Shown here piece by piece: positions 11,056 through 20,513 of a DNA stretch of 64,000 nt. How positions within the stretch are numbered: position 1 is the stretch's first letter; each line of letters opens with the position of its first letter. This DNA comes from Diacronema lutheri (taxonomy: Eukaryota > Haptophyta > Pavlovophyceae > Pavlovales > Pavlovaceae). The translations under genes and the position numbers were made by a program. The stretch covers positions 992,001 to 1,056,000 of the forward strand of contig JAGTXO010000003.1 in the NCBI GenBank assembly GCA_019448385.1. The letters run 5' to 3'. The notes below the pieces were generated by a model. It had not been told where the DNA came from, searched no databases, and saw only the letters and a program-made list of their open reading frames with translations.

Positions 11056-14017
11056 ATGGCGCGAGAGCGCAAGGACGAGGAGGGGGCGAGGCTGCCCGCC
11101 ACGGTGCTGGCGGGCGGCGGCGTGGTCGGCCTGATCGTCATCGGCGCGATTGTGGCCAGCATGCGGCAGCAAGGCGCCCAGCTCGGCGCAACCCGGCTCA
11201 ATTCGACGGGCCTGTATGCCGCGCCGCCGCCGTCGCCGCCCGCGTCGCCGCTTGCGCGCACGCACCGCGAACGGCGTGCAAGCGCGCCGAGCGCGTCGTT
11301 GGGCGAGGTCAGCGTCGAGACGCTCGATACGTGCGGCAAGTGTCGCGGGCGATGCGAGCTCTTCGACTGGCGCTCGCCCATATGCTGCACTGCGCAATGC
11401 AACCGGCAGTGCCCAGACCTCATGGCAGAGATCGGGTGCGAGAAGGCGGTCAAGGCCGCCAACGGCGACGTCACTACGCCCGAGTGCGAGCGCTGTCAAC
11501 AGGCCTGCGACTTTGCCGGCGCCGCGTGCTGCATGAGCCGGTGCGTCGCGCCACGCGGCGCGCGCGCGGAGTGCGCATGCCACGGCCGCGGCGCACACAC
11601 CTCGGGAAGCCCTGCGGCCCTCCCGCGCGCGGCCATCGGCCGGGCGCTGAGCGTGCGCTGCCCGCCACCCTGGCGCCATCGCGCGCAGGCCGTGCCGCGC
11701 CACGTGCGAGGGGACCAAGGCGATGTGCGCGCGAGCCGGCTATAATGACGGGTCGCTCGACGGCGCCGACGACGGCGCTGACGCCGGCGGGCCGGCGGGC
11801 GGCTCGTTCTCCGCGTCGCTCGACTCGCTCATCGACCAACTCGGCGGCGGCGGAGTGCTCGGCGCTACCGCGCCGGACACGACCACCGGCGCCCTTCCGA
11901 TCGGCCCCGCGAGCGCCTCGTCGCGCGGGGCGCGCGCAGATGCGCGCGAGCGCGCCGACGTGGCGCGCTCGGGGCTCGAGTCGCCCGCCGACGCGGCGCG
12001 CGCGGGGCTTGCGAGCTGGGCGAGCGACCTGGCCGGATCGGTCTCCGATGCGGCGAGCGACGCGGGCGCGAGCGTCGGCGGTCTCATAGACCGTGGGCCG
12101 TCCGTCGCTGACGTGGCCACTGGCCTGCGCGACGCGGCGGGCCGCGTGCGCGGCGCGGTCGAGCGGGCGACGGCACCCATACTCGACCTGAGCAAGGAGG
12201 AGGTGGTGTGCGTCGCGTGCAACCAGAGCTTTGCCGCGCTCGGCGGCCAGTTCGGCTGCACGCCTTCGTGCGCGCTCAAGTGCCCGCGCCTCATGGCGGC
12301 ACTTGGCTGCGCGCCCGAGGAGGCAGACCCCGTCTGTTTTAAATGCAGGGCAACGTGCTCTCTCCTCGGGTGCGGCGCGCGCCGCGCCGCGCCGCGCCGC
12401 GCCACGCCGCGCCGCCCCGCGCCGGATGTGCGCCGGGTTGCGCGCACGCGCCTCACCTCGTGCCGTCCTGCGCGTGCGCCGGACCGCGCGCACGCCGGAC
12501 CGCGCTCCACCGCGCTGCACCGCGCTGCGCAGCACGGCGTCCTACTCGACGCAGCTCATGTGCTGCCGAGACGAGTGCCACGCGAGCTGCCCGCAAGTCG
12601 TCTCGCGCTTTGGCTGCCCCGAGGGCAACATGACCGCCTCGCAACGGCTCGCGCGCGCTTTCGGTATTGACGTGCGTGCCTTCAAGGACAACACGACGGC
12701 GCTCGTCTGCGAGGGCTGCTTGTCCGCGTGCTCGCATTCTAACGCCTCGCCAAAGTGCTGCTCCGAATTCTGCGAGAAGCGGTGCAAGCCCGCACAGACC
12801 GCCGGCACGGCGCCGGTGCCCACGTGCCACCTGAGTAAACCGCACGCTCCGTCGCCGAGCCCGTCGCCCTCGCCGCAAGGCCGGGAGCCGCGCGCGCCGC
12901 GCGCGCCGCGCGCGCCGCGCGCCACGCCGACGCCAAAGCCGGCAGCGTCCGACGGCGGTGCCAGCCTGCCGCCGGCGCGCGGCGCGGTGGGCAGCGAGCC
13001 GAGCGCCGCGACGGGCGCGCACGGCGCCTCGCCGACGCTCAGGGGCCAGCAGCCGTCTCGCGTGCCGAGCCTTCAGCCATCGCCTTTGGGCCAGCCCGCG
13101 CGCCCGTCGGCCGCGCCGAGCCCGGCGTCGGCTCCACGGGTCTCGCACCCGTCGCCGACGCCACGACCGTCGCCGACGCCACGGCCGTCGCCGGCGCCGC
13201 GCCCGTCGCCGACGCCGCACCCCTCGCCCTCGCCGGCATCGCGGCCGTCGCCGGCGCCGCGCCTGTCGTCGTCACCGTCACCGTCGCCTTCGCCCTCGCC
13301 CTCGCCGTCGCCGTCGACGCGCCGCACAGCATCGCCCGCGCCTGCGCCCGCCGCGCGCGCGCGCGGAGCCCGTGGGCCGAGCGCCGGCGGGCGGAGAGGG
13401 CGCGGCGTGACGGTGATCGCGTGTAACGAGCCGGCCGTGGGCGACGTGCGCCTCACGTCCTACCCGGTCGGCGTCGCGCAGGTGTTCACGGGCATGGGCA
13501 CAGCGCACGTGTCCGACGCGGACGACCCGGACTGGGGCTGGAGGAGCGTGTGCGGCTGGCACGACAGCCGGCAACTTGGCGCCAAGTGGTGCGCGCCGCG
13601 CGCGCCGCCGCACCGATCGACGGGAATCGCGCGCCGCGCTCGTGCGCCGCGGACCGCTCGGCGCGCGCTGAGCACACGCGCGCGCGTCATCGCCGCCGCG
13701 CCGCGCCGTGCGCGCGCAGGGAGAAGATGAACCTCGCGCGCGTCGTGTGCCGGCAGCTTGGGTTCCTCTCCGCGTCGTTCCAGTCAGAACGAGAAGGGGA
13801 GGGAGAGGTGGACGAGACTGCGCCGTACCAGTGCAACTCGGGGAGCGAGCAGGAGCTCAAGCAGTGCAAGGAGCAGCCGAGCGCGCTCCATGGCGAGGAG
13901 TGCACGTCCGCCCTCGTCGTCGGCTGCAAAACGGGCGGCGAGTTCTACGGGCCAGCCGAGCCGCGCTGTGGCTCCGCCGGCGTGCACGGAAAGCCGCGAC
14001 CGCAGCCCGGCCCGTAG
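11056..14017 (+). CDS. Cys-rich, Pro/Ser-rich membrane protein with C-terminal SRCR-like domain
   Basis: Predicted join(11056..11540, 11689..12369, 12533..13588, 13720..14017), 839 residues; all junctions keep frame and rebuild Cys-rich motifs. A basic N-terminus and a hydrophobic segment (VLAGGGVVGLIVIGAIVAS) suggest a type II membrane protein. Repeated Cys modules follow (CGKCRGRC, CERCQQACDF, CVACNQSF, CFKCRATC, CCRDECHASC, CEGCLSACS), each with CxxC and CC-x-x-x-C patterns, at about residues 92-190, 334-390 and 395-490. A Ser-Pro-rich stalk (PSPSPSPS, about 500-675) resembles algal hydroxyproline-rich wall proteins. The end has VRLTSYPVG, SVCGW and ARVVCRQLGF, typical of scavenger-receptor Cys-rich domains. 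Introns are 148, 163 and 131 bases. A cell-surface or scale role is inference. Confidence 0.75.
13140..13320 (+). repeat. Tandem CCGTCGCC-type repeat encoding a Ser-Pro stalk
   Basis: Imperfect tandem triplet pairs (CCG-TCG-CC.) encode SPTPRPSPAPRPSP-like repeats within the SRCR protein. Composition matches hydroxyproline-rich glycoprotein shafts. Confidence 0.7.
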
Positions 14018-14151
14018 AGATGTCGGCGAGCTCGGCGCCACCGCGCCGCTCGTCACCGCGCCGAGGTCCGAGGAGTTGGTCACCAGTCCCGGTCCGAGGT
14101 GTCCGTGACTCCGCGGCCTGAGCCGGACACGAAACCGGACACGCCTCCAGC

Positions 14152-15744
14152 ATGCTGGAGGCGGCTGGACGAGTCGCGGGCACACCGCCAAGCACGGCCG
14201 TCGCCTTTTACAATGCACGGCTCGCGCTGCTCCAGCAGCAGGACGCGGAGCTGCTGCGCGTGGCCGCTAAGCGTAAGACTGTGCTTGCCGAGGAGGACTT
14301 CGTCGACGCGATGGACGCGATCATCACCCGCGACTTTTTCCCAGACCTACCGCGGCTGCGCGCGAAGCTCGACTACGTCGACGCGCTCGAGCGGCAGGAC
14401 GCGCGGCGGCTCGTCGCGGCGGAGGAGCGGCTGCTGGAGCTTGGCACGCCCGCCACCCCCGCGAGCGCGGCTTGCGGCCGAGGCCCGGCGCTCAGCGGCG
14501 GCGGTGGCGCCGCGGCGCGGGCGCCGCCGCAACCGGGCCCCGGCGTCGACGCCGCGCCGACGCTCGACAAGTTCCTCGCGCGCTTCACGAGCGAGGACAA
14601 CGCGTCGTTTGACGAGATCCACGCGCGCATGCTTGAGGCCCACCGCGCCAAGCACTGGTGGACCGACCCGGCCGAGCACAAGCGCCGCGCGCGGCTCCTC
14701 GGCCCGAACGGCGAGCCGCGCTCGCCACCGCCGGCCGACGACGGCGCAGCGCGCGCGGGCTCGGGCGAGGGCGCGGGCGCGCTGACGGTGAAGGGCGACA
14801 CGCGGCCGACGACGCTCGACTTTGCGCCAACGCGCAGCACCAACGCTCTCTTCTTCCAACCCGCGACGATTCCGGCGCGCGAACCGGCCGCCGGACTCAT
14901 GGGCCCGCCGCGCGCGCTCAACGCGAGCCGCACACGCTTCTCCTCCGCGCAGCGCGCGAGCCTGTGCACTGTCGAAGCGGGCGGTGGCTCCGGCCGCGGC
15001 GGCGCCGAGTCACGCGCGCGGCCGCCCGCCGCGAGCCACGCGTTCGGCCTCGTGCCGAGCACGCCGGCGCTCACGCCTGGCGGGGCCGGCGAGTCGCCTC
15101 TCATGACGTGGGGCGACGTTGCGAGCACGCCGCTGCTGCTGCAGCCGCTCGACGTGCCGCTGCCTGGCGACGAGGGCGCGCACGTGCCGTGCTACCGCCT
15201 GCCCGCCCAGCCGCGGCGTGAGGCGGTGTCGCACGCGCTCTCGGCAGCGCGCGCGCCGCCACGCAGCTCGACCGCGCAGCCAGCGGTGCACGGCGGTGCG
15301 GTAACGCCAGCGCTGTCCGCGGCGGGCGCCAAGCTCGCGGCGGCGCTCTGCCGTGCGGGCAGCGCCTCGAGGCACGAGCTCGGTTTCAGCTCCGAGCTGC
15401 GCGCCTCGTACGGCGGCGCAACGCCGCGCGCCACGCCGGGCCCGCGCGCGAGCACGCCCGACGCGCGCGCGACGCCGCGCAGCGGCGCGCCGACGCCGAG
15501 TGCGGCCGGCGGGGCGGGGCCCGCGCGGCGCACGCCGCATGGTCGCGCGGCTGCGGCGGTCGCCGCGCACTCGAGCGCGCCGCCGATCGTCGGCGGCAAG
15601 CGCGCGCGCGCAGCGTCGGACGCCGAAGCCGAGCCGGCGCGCGCGCGTACGCCGCTCGACATGGCCGCGCGGCCACGCGACGTGGGGGCCAAGGGCGTGG
15701 CGCGGCGCGCGGCCGCCCTGACCGACGGGCTGCTGAAGATTTGA
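14152..15744 (+). CDS. ESS2: ESS2 / DGCR14 nuclear splicing-associated protein
   Basis: A 530-residue intronless frame with the family's landmarks in order: VLAEEDFVDAMDAIITRDFF then FPDLPRLRAKLDYVDAL at the N-terminus; TLDKFLARFTSEDNASFDEI in the middle; NALFFQPATIP (the N-L-Y-P box); and SPLMTWGDVASTP near the end. ESS2 is a conserved nuclear protein associated with spliceosomal C-complexes and needed for normal splicing in animals. The N-terminus MLEAAGRVAGTPPSTA and a GGAP/ARATPR-rich C-terminus are poorly conserved. The start ATG at 14152 lies 134 bases after the SRCR gene's stop. Confidence 0.88.
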   Translation: MLEAAGRVAGTPPSTAVAFYNARLALLQQQDAELLRVAAKRKTVLAEEDFVDAMDAIITRDFFPDLPRLRAKLDYVDALERQDARRLVAAEERLLELGTPATPASAACGRGPALSGGGGAAARAPPQPGPGVDAAPTLDKFLARFTSEDNASFDEIHARMLEAHRAKHWWTDPAEHKRRARLLGPNGEPRSPPPADDGAARAGSGEGAGALTVKGDTRPTTLDFAPTRSTNALFFQPATIPAREPAAGLMGPPRALNASRTRFSSAQRASLCTVEAGGGSGRGGAESRARPPAASHAFGLVPSTPALTPGGAGESPLMTWGDVASTPLLLQPLDVPLPGDEGAHVPCYRLPAQPRREAVSHALSAARAPPRSSTAQPAVHGGAVTPALSAAGAKLAAALCRAGSASRHELGFSSELRASYGGATPRATPGPRASTPDARATPRSGAPTPSAAGGAGPARRTPHGRAAAAVAAHSSAPPIVGGKRARAASDAEAEPARARTPLDMAARPRDVGAKGVARRAAALTDGLLKI

Positions 15745-15970
15745 GCGCAGCGCGCGCGCGTGATGAGCGGGGGCAGCGGGCGACCAATCTCGAGGCCAAT
15801 CGCTTTTGCTTTGGAAAATGGAAAGCTTTGATGGCGAGAACTAGAAGTAGAATTGGTAGCGGATTGATGAGCGCGGAGAAGGTGAGAAAGTTCACGGTAT
15901 GTATGAGCTAAATTGACAGATTGAGAAGGTGGTCGAACGTGCCCACGCACCTCCGCGACACGTCGGCGGG

Positions 15971-18135
15971 ATGTCATCGGCCACCTGCGTCGACCGCGTC
16001 CGCGAGACGGGCGAGCTGTGGTTCCGCGCGCCGATGTGGATTGCGTTCATCGTCGGCATTGCCCTTTTGCACGCGCTCGCGCCCGGCGAGACGAACTGGC
16101 AGCTCATGGCGTGGTATTCGGCGATCCTCATCCTCGGTACGACCGTCGCGAACTCGCCGCTCACCTTCTTCACGGGGCAGGGCGCGACGCTGCTGCAGTC
16201 GCTCGACTATCTCGTGCGCGGCACGCCGACGCCGCGCCCGGAGCTGCCAGACGCGACCGCGGAAGATCGCCGGCGCAGCGAGGTTGGCTTCTGGACGTTG
16301 ATGCCGTCGGCCTTCATTACCTGTGCGCGCCGCGACGCGCGCGCGCGCGCTCGCCCCGCGCGCGCGTCGTGCGCCGACGCCGCACCCGGCGGTCAGCGCC
16401 GCTTTGTGCCGCGCGCCGACGTAGGGATCTTCGCCAAGTCGATCAACAACTCGGCGCTGTACGGCACGCGCTGGGGCATGCTCGGCGGCGTCGTGTACGC
16501 TGGCTGGTACATGTCCTTTCCTGCCGCCGCGATCTTTGGCTACTTTCTGCGCACGCGGCACGGCTTTGGCTCGCTGCCGACGGCGATCGAGAAGTGCTAC
16601 GGCTCGTCGGCGACCGTGCTCTTTGGGCTCATCGTGCTGTACCGTCTTTGGAACGAGATCTGGTCCAACACGGTCGTCGTCGCGGGCTTTTACTCCGAGA
16701 CGGAGGGCACTGGCCAGTGGTGGGCGGCCTGCATCCTGTCGGCGGCCGTGCCGGCCGTCTTCGTGCTCATGGGCGGGATGCGCTCGTCCCTCGTCACCGA
16801 TGTGCTCATGGCCTTCCTCGGCCTCCTGTTCCTCTTCGTCATCCTCGGCATCATTGGCGCGGAGATGCCGGGCGGCGTTGCCGCCCTCTGGCGATGGGAG
16901 CCGCCGGGCGGCTGGTGGCCGGGCGTCGGCACGGCGCTCGGCAGCTCGTTGCTGCAGGGCTGCGTCTCGTACCCCTTCCATGACGCCGTGCTCACCGACC
17001 GCGCGTTCCTCTCGCGCCCGCGCACGATGCTCGCCGCGTTCATGACCGGCGGCGCGATCGCCGGCGTCTTCATCATCCTGTTCGCGTCGATCGGCGTGTA
17101 CGGCTCGTACGCGCTTGGCCGCCTCTCCTTCTATGCGTCCGCGCCCGTCGCGCGCGCGCTCGGCCCGACGGCGTTCGCCTTCATCAACCTGGTGATGATG
17201 ACCTCGTCCATGTCCACGATTGATTCGACGTACGGCTCCGTCTCCAAGCTCATCGGTCTCGAGTTCTGCGGCTGGTTTACGCTGCCCGGGGACAAGCGCG
17301 AGTCGCGCGGCCCGCTGCGCCCCACCGACATCGACAACGTCGGCTGGGCGCACGTCGCGGCCGCGCGCTGCGCGATCGTCTTCCTCGCCATCGTGGGCAC
17401 GCTGTACGTGCTCATCGACACGTCGACGATCAACGCGACCGAGGTGTCGGGCACGATGGTGATGGGCCTCGGCCCGCCGATTTGGATGCTGCTCGCGTGG
17501 AAGTTCAACTCGGCGCCCGGCTCGGGCGACGGCTGGCAGCGCGCGCCGCTCATGTTCGCGCTGCCGTACGCGACGGGCGTCTTCTTCGGCGTCGTCTACA
17601 ACACCCAGGCCGTCGGCTCGCCGGAGGAGAAAGCACGCGCCGTGGCGATGATGGCGCCGTTTAGGATGGGCGAAGGTGCGCCGCGCGCGTGCGCCCCGCG
17701 CCGCGTCGACACTCGGCTGCGTCGTCGACGCCGGACGTGCGCCGGACGTGGGTGAGGCCCAGCCGCTCCTTCTCGTCTTTGGGCTTGACGGCAGGCGCAC
17801 GTCCGGCAGCCCGAGCCGTCGACACTCGGGGCTCGCGCGCACGGCACGGCTCACCTTCGCCATGCGCGCACCACACGCGCACACACGCAGGCTCGTTCAC
17901 AACCTTCCTCGGCTGGAACGTGCTCGGCCACGCGCTCTGCTTCGTCGCGTGCCTGCTCGGCTTTGCGATCCATCAGACTGTCTGGCGGCTTGGCGCCGTC
18001 GACCCGCCGCCGTCCGTCGAGCACCCGGTCACCGGCGAGCGCATTGTGCGGCCGGGCTTCGAGGGCGTGTTTGACGACGCCACGGCGCACACGGGCCAGC
18101 CGACCAAGCTCAAGCCGGTCAGCATTGTCGCGTGA
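15971..18135 (+). CDS. Sodium:solute symporter (SSS family)
   Basis: Predicted join(15971..16322, 16425..17675, 17891..18135), 615 residues. It is a polytopic membrane transporter using a cation gradient; the substrate is not readable. Hydrophobic segments number about 12-13, beginning PMWIAFIVGIALLHAL. FIT-W-IFAKSINN, restored exactly by the first intron's removal, is typical of this family, as are GWYMSFPAAAIFGYF, GGMRSSLVTDVLMAFLG and NLVMMTSSMSTIDSTYGS. The last exon adds a final helix (GWNVLGHALCFVACLLGFAI) and a soluble tail. Introns are 102 bases (GTGCGC...GTAG) and 215 bases (GTGCGC...GCAG). Intron 2 contains a 14-bp perfect inverted repeat. The start ATG at 15971 is the first in frame. 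Confidence 0.83.
17730..17807. repeat. Inverted repeat inside a transporter intron
   Basis: GCCGGACGTGCGCC (17730-17743) and its exact reverse complement GGCGCACGTCCGGC (17794-17807) lie 50 bases apart in intron 2 of the symporter gene and could fold the intron. GTCGACACTCGG also occurs twice as a direct repeat, near 17705 and 17818, on either side. Confidence 0.6.
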
Positions 18136-19040
18136 TGACCCGCCGTGCGCGCCGCAGACGGGCCGCTCGTGCCCGCCACCAAGGCCCCCGCAGCCGCGGC
18201 CACCGCCAACCTGGTGGTGGCCTCGGCCGCGCAGGGCGCGGGCACGCGCACGGCGCGGGCTGCGGCGGTTCGCGGCGGGGGCCGCAGAGCGGCCGTGCAC
18301 ACGCGCGCGCGCTCGCCGCGCGCCACGCTGCGTGCGCCGCCGCGCGCGCGCGGGCAACCGCGCGCCGCGCGGGGCGCGCGCGCGCGTGCTCGCGCGGGTG
18401 GCGAACGTGCGCACGCACCACCGTCGCGCATGTTCGAGAATCCGCCGCCATGCGCAGGCGTCCCCACGCGCCGAGGATTTGTGACGGAGCAGGCCCGCAT
18501 GGCGCACTTGCCGCCTGGGTCTGCGTCCCGAGATTTGTGCCCTCGGACGCATGGAGTTGTGCGCGTGCGCTCGCGTGGCGATCTCCATTCAACGATTGTC
18601 TGCACACATGCCATCATAACCCGCCTCGCGCGCGGCGCGCGGCGGCCAGTCGAGCGTGCAGACGCTGCGAGCTCGCGCGCACACTGCGTAGCGCTCGTGG
18701 CTGCCCGGAGGCGCGCCCCTCCTGCCCCTGCGTCGCACCGCTGCGAGCGCACGGCGTCCGCGCGTCGGGCCGTGCGGCTGCGGCGATTTGTGGAACGCTC
18801 GCGTCGCGTGGCAGATGCTGCGCGCTGTGCGGCTTGCGCGCGCAGCAGCCGCGCCGGCGCGTCGCTTCGACTCGCGCGCCTCCTCGCGGCAGCCGGGCGC
18901 ACGCTGCGCGCGCGCAGAAGACGCTTGACCGACTGGAGGAGTGCAAGTATGGCATGAATTCCGAACTCACGCAGAGCTCGGAGTGCAGGTTTTTTCACGC
19001 AGAGTTTGGAAACAGACTGGAGAATGCGTGAGTTCGGAAA
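18136..19040. other. 905-base spacer, no supported gene
   Basis: Lies between the symporter stop and the GH18-like stop. Open frames exist on both strands but are Arg/Ala/Pro-rich, without conserved motifs or codon signal. The last 90 bases hold one arm and the loop of a long hairpin. Confidence 0.45.
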
Positions 19041-19047
19041 TCATGCC
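18951..19047. repeat. 97-base hairpin with 23-bp arms at the GH18-like stop codon
   Basis: The left arm at 18951-18973 (begins GGCATGAATTCCGAACTCAC) and the right arm at 19025-19047 are inverted copies with one mismatch and 51 bases between. The right arm covers the stop codon of the minus-strand GH18-like gene. Confidence 0.75.
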
Positions 19048-20405
19048 CCACTCAAAGTTCTCGAGGCACTACGCCCACCCCCAGCCGCTGGAGCCGGCCG
19101 TACCGTCCCGTCAAGCGCCGCTCGATACGCTGCGCTCGCCTCGTCCGCCCCGCCCGTCGCGCTGCGGGCGCCGGCCGCCATTGCAGCGACGAGCGACGCC
19201 TCGGGCAATCCAAGCAGGTCGTGGCCGAGCTCCCAGCCAAACGTGCCGCCCAGCCCACGCGCGGCCGCCCAGCGCGCCTTGGCCGCGACCGTGGCGCGCC
19301 CGTTGAACGCGTACGGCCGCACGCTCTGCGCGCCGTCCGCGCCGTCAGCGCGATCCGCCCCGTCCGCGCCCGTGCGCACGGGCACGAACGGCGTCTCGGC
19401 GGCGTGGTCGTCTGCCTCGTTGAATTGACCGGCGGCGAGCGCGTCCGTGGCGATCTGCGCGTACGCGCGCACCTCGCCAAAGCCGCGCGCGCCCAGCCTG
19501 CGCGCGAAGAAGGGCACGCCAAGCAGCAGCGATGGCGGCCGCACGCCCGCACGGAGCACGGCCTCGGCGCGCGAAAAGGCGCCCGCGGCCGAGGCGTGGC
19601 CTTCGGGGTCGCGCCAATCATCGTACGCCATCAGGTGCACGTAGTCCGCCAGGCGGAGCGCGTCCGCGTCGAAGCCGAGCGCGAGCAGCGCGGGCGGCGA
19701 CGGCCATGTACGGCGCGACGCGCGGCCGCGCGGCGCGCCGTCGGTCGACGGCGACGCGGAGCCGTCGGCCGCGGCGGCTGCGGCGGCCGCCGCGAACTGC
19801 GGCAGGTCGGCGATCGAGAGGGTGATGCCCACTGAGAGGGCGCGCGCGGGCACGGCAGGTGCCTGCGCGTGCGCTTGCTGTGCGGCTTCGCGAAGCGCCG
19901 CGCGCACGTCGCGCACAAGCGCTGCGAGCGGCGTGTGCGCGGCGGCGGCGCGCGTGTGCTCGGCCGCGCGCGCCGCCGCGCCGTGCGGAGCCGCGGGCGG
20001 CGCCGGCCAGTCTAAAACGACGCCATCGAATCCGGCGGCAACGGCGTAGCGCGCGAGCCGTCGGGCGAACGCGCGGCGTGGCGCGTCGGCGGCGGCAAGG
20101 CCGGCAAGGGCAGACGTGCGCCCCGCGCCGCCAACGACGACGTGCGCGCGCGCGCCCGCCGCGCGCAGCGTCGTCGCTGCCACAGCGAGCCGCGCGCCGA
20201 TGCCCGCGCCGTCGGGCTCGCCGAGGGGCGTCGGCGTGAGCGAGAAGACGTAGCCGTCTGTCAGCCCGAGAGAGGCGGCGGCGCGTAGGTCGAGGCCATC
20301 GAGGCGGTACTCGGGGATGTACGCGCCGACCAGCGGTGGTGCAGCTCGGCCAAGCCGCGCGCCAGCGAGGGCGAGCAGCATCCCGGCCGCGCTGCGTGAC
20401 GCCAT
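19041..20405 (-). CDS. Secreted GH18 chitinase-like protein, catalytic motif lost
   Basis: A 454-residue protein with a hydrophobic N-terminal signal (MASRSAAGMLLALAGARLG). GH18 barrel features are clear: VGAYIPEYR at strand 1, FDGVVLDW at strand 4, YVHLMAYDDW at strand 6, LLGVPFFARRLG at strand 7 and GTFGWELGHDL at strand 8. The strand 4 motif should be DGxDxDxE; here it reads DGVVLDWP, so the middle Asp and the catalytic Glu are replaced. The product is probably a non-hydrolytic carbohydrate-binding protein, as in known chitinase-like lectins. That role is inference. An Asp-Gly-Ala repeat (GADGADRADGADGA) lies near residues 345-360. The gene is intronless with a plain ATG start, and its stop lies in a hairpin arm. 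Confidence 0.75.
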   Translation of the reverse strand: MASRSAAGMLLALAGARLGRAAPPLVGAYIPEYRLDGLDLRAAASLGLTDGYVFSLTPTPLGEPDGAGIGARLAVAATTLRAAGARAHVVVGGAGRTSALAGLAAADAPRRAFARRLARYAVAAGFDGVVLDWPAPPAAPHGAAARAAEHTRAAAAHTPLAALVRDVRAALREAAQQAHAQAPAVPARALSVGITLSIADLPQFAAAAAAAAADGSASPSTDGAPRGRASRRTWPSPPALLALGFDADALRLADYVHLMAYDDWRDPEGHASAAGAFSRAEAVLRAGVRPPSLLLGVPFFARRLGARGFGEVRAYAQIATDALAAGQFNEADDHAAETPFVPVRTGADGADRADGADGAQSVRPYAFNGRATVAAKARWAAARGLGGTFGWELGHDLLGLPEASLVAAMAAGARSATGGADEASAAYRAALDGTVRPAPAAGGGRSASRTLSGA

Positions 20406-20513
20406 CGCCGCTCAAGGCCACCGGCGCGCCCAACTTCACCCGCTCACGCGTCGTGTTTGGCCCGACGCCGCCATGGCAGGGATTGGGCGGCAAGTGAGTT
20501 CGGAGTTCGGAGA

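Noticed and set aside
13140-13320. Separate low-complexity gene on the minus strand over the Ser-Pro repeat
   Set aside because: The plus frame continues from Cys-rich modules into the SRCR domain through phase-consistent introns, which explains the repeat fully.
18145-18957. Open frame of 270 codons after the symporter gene
   Set aside because: Composition is Arg/Ala-rich without domain motifs, and two other frames over the same bases are equally open.
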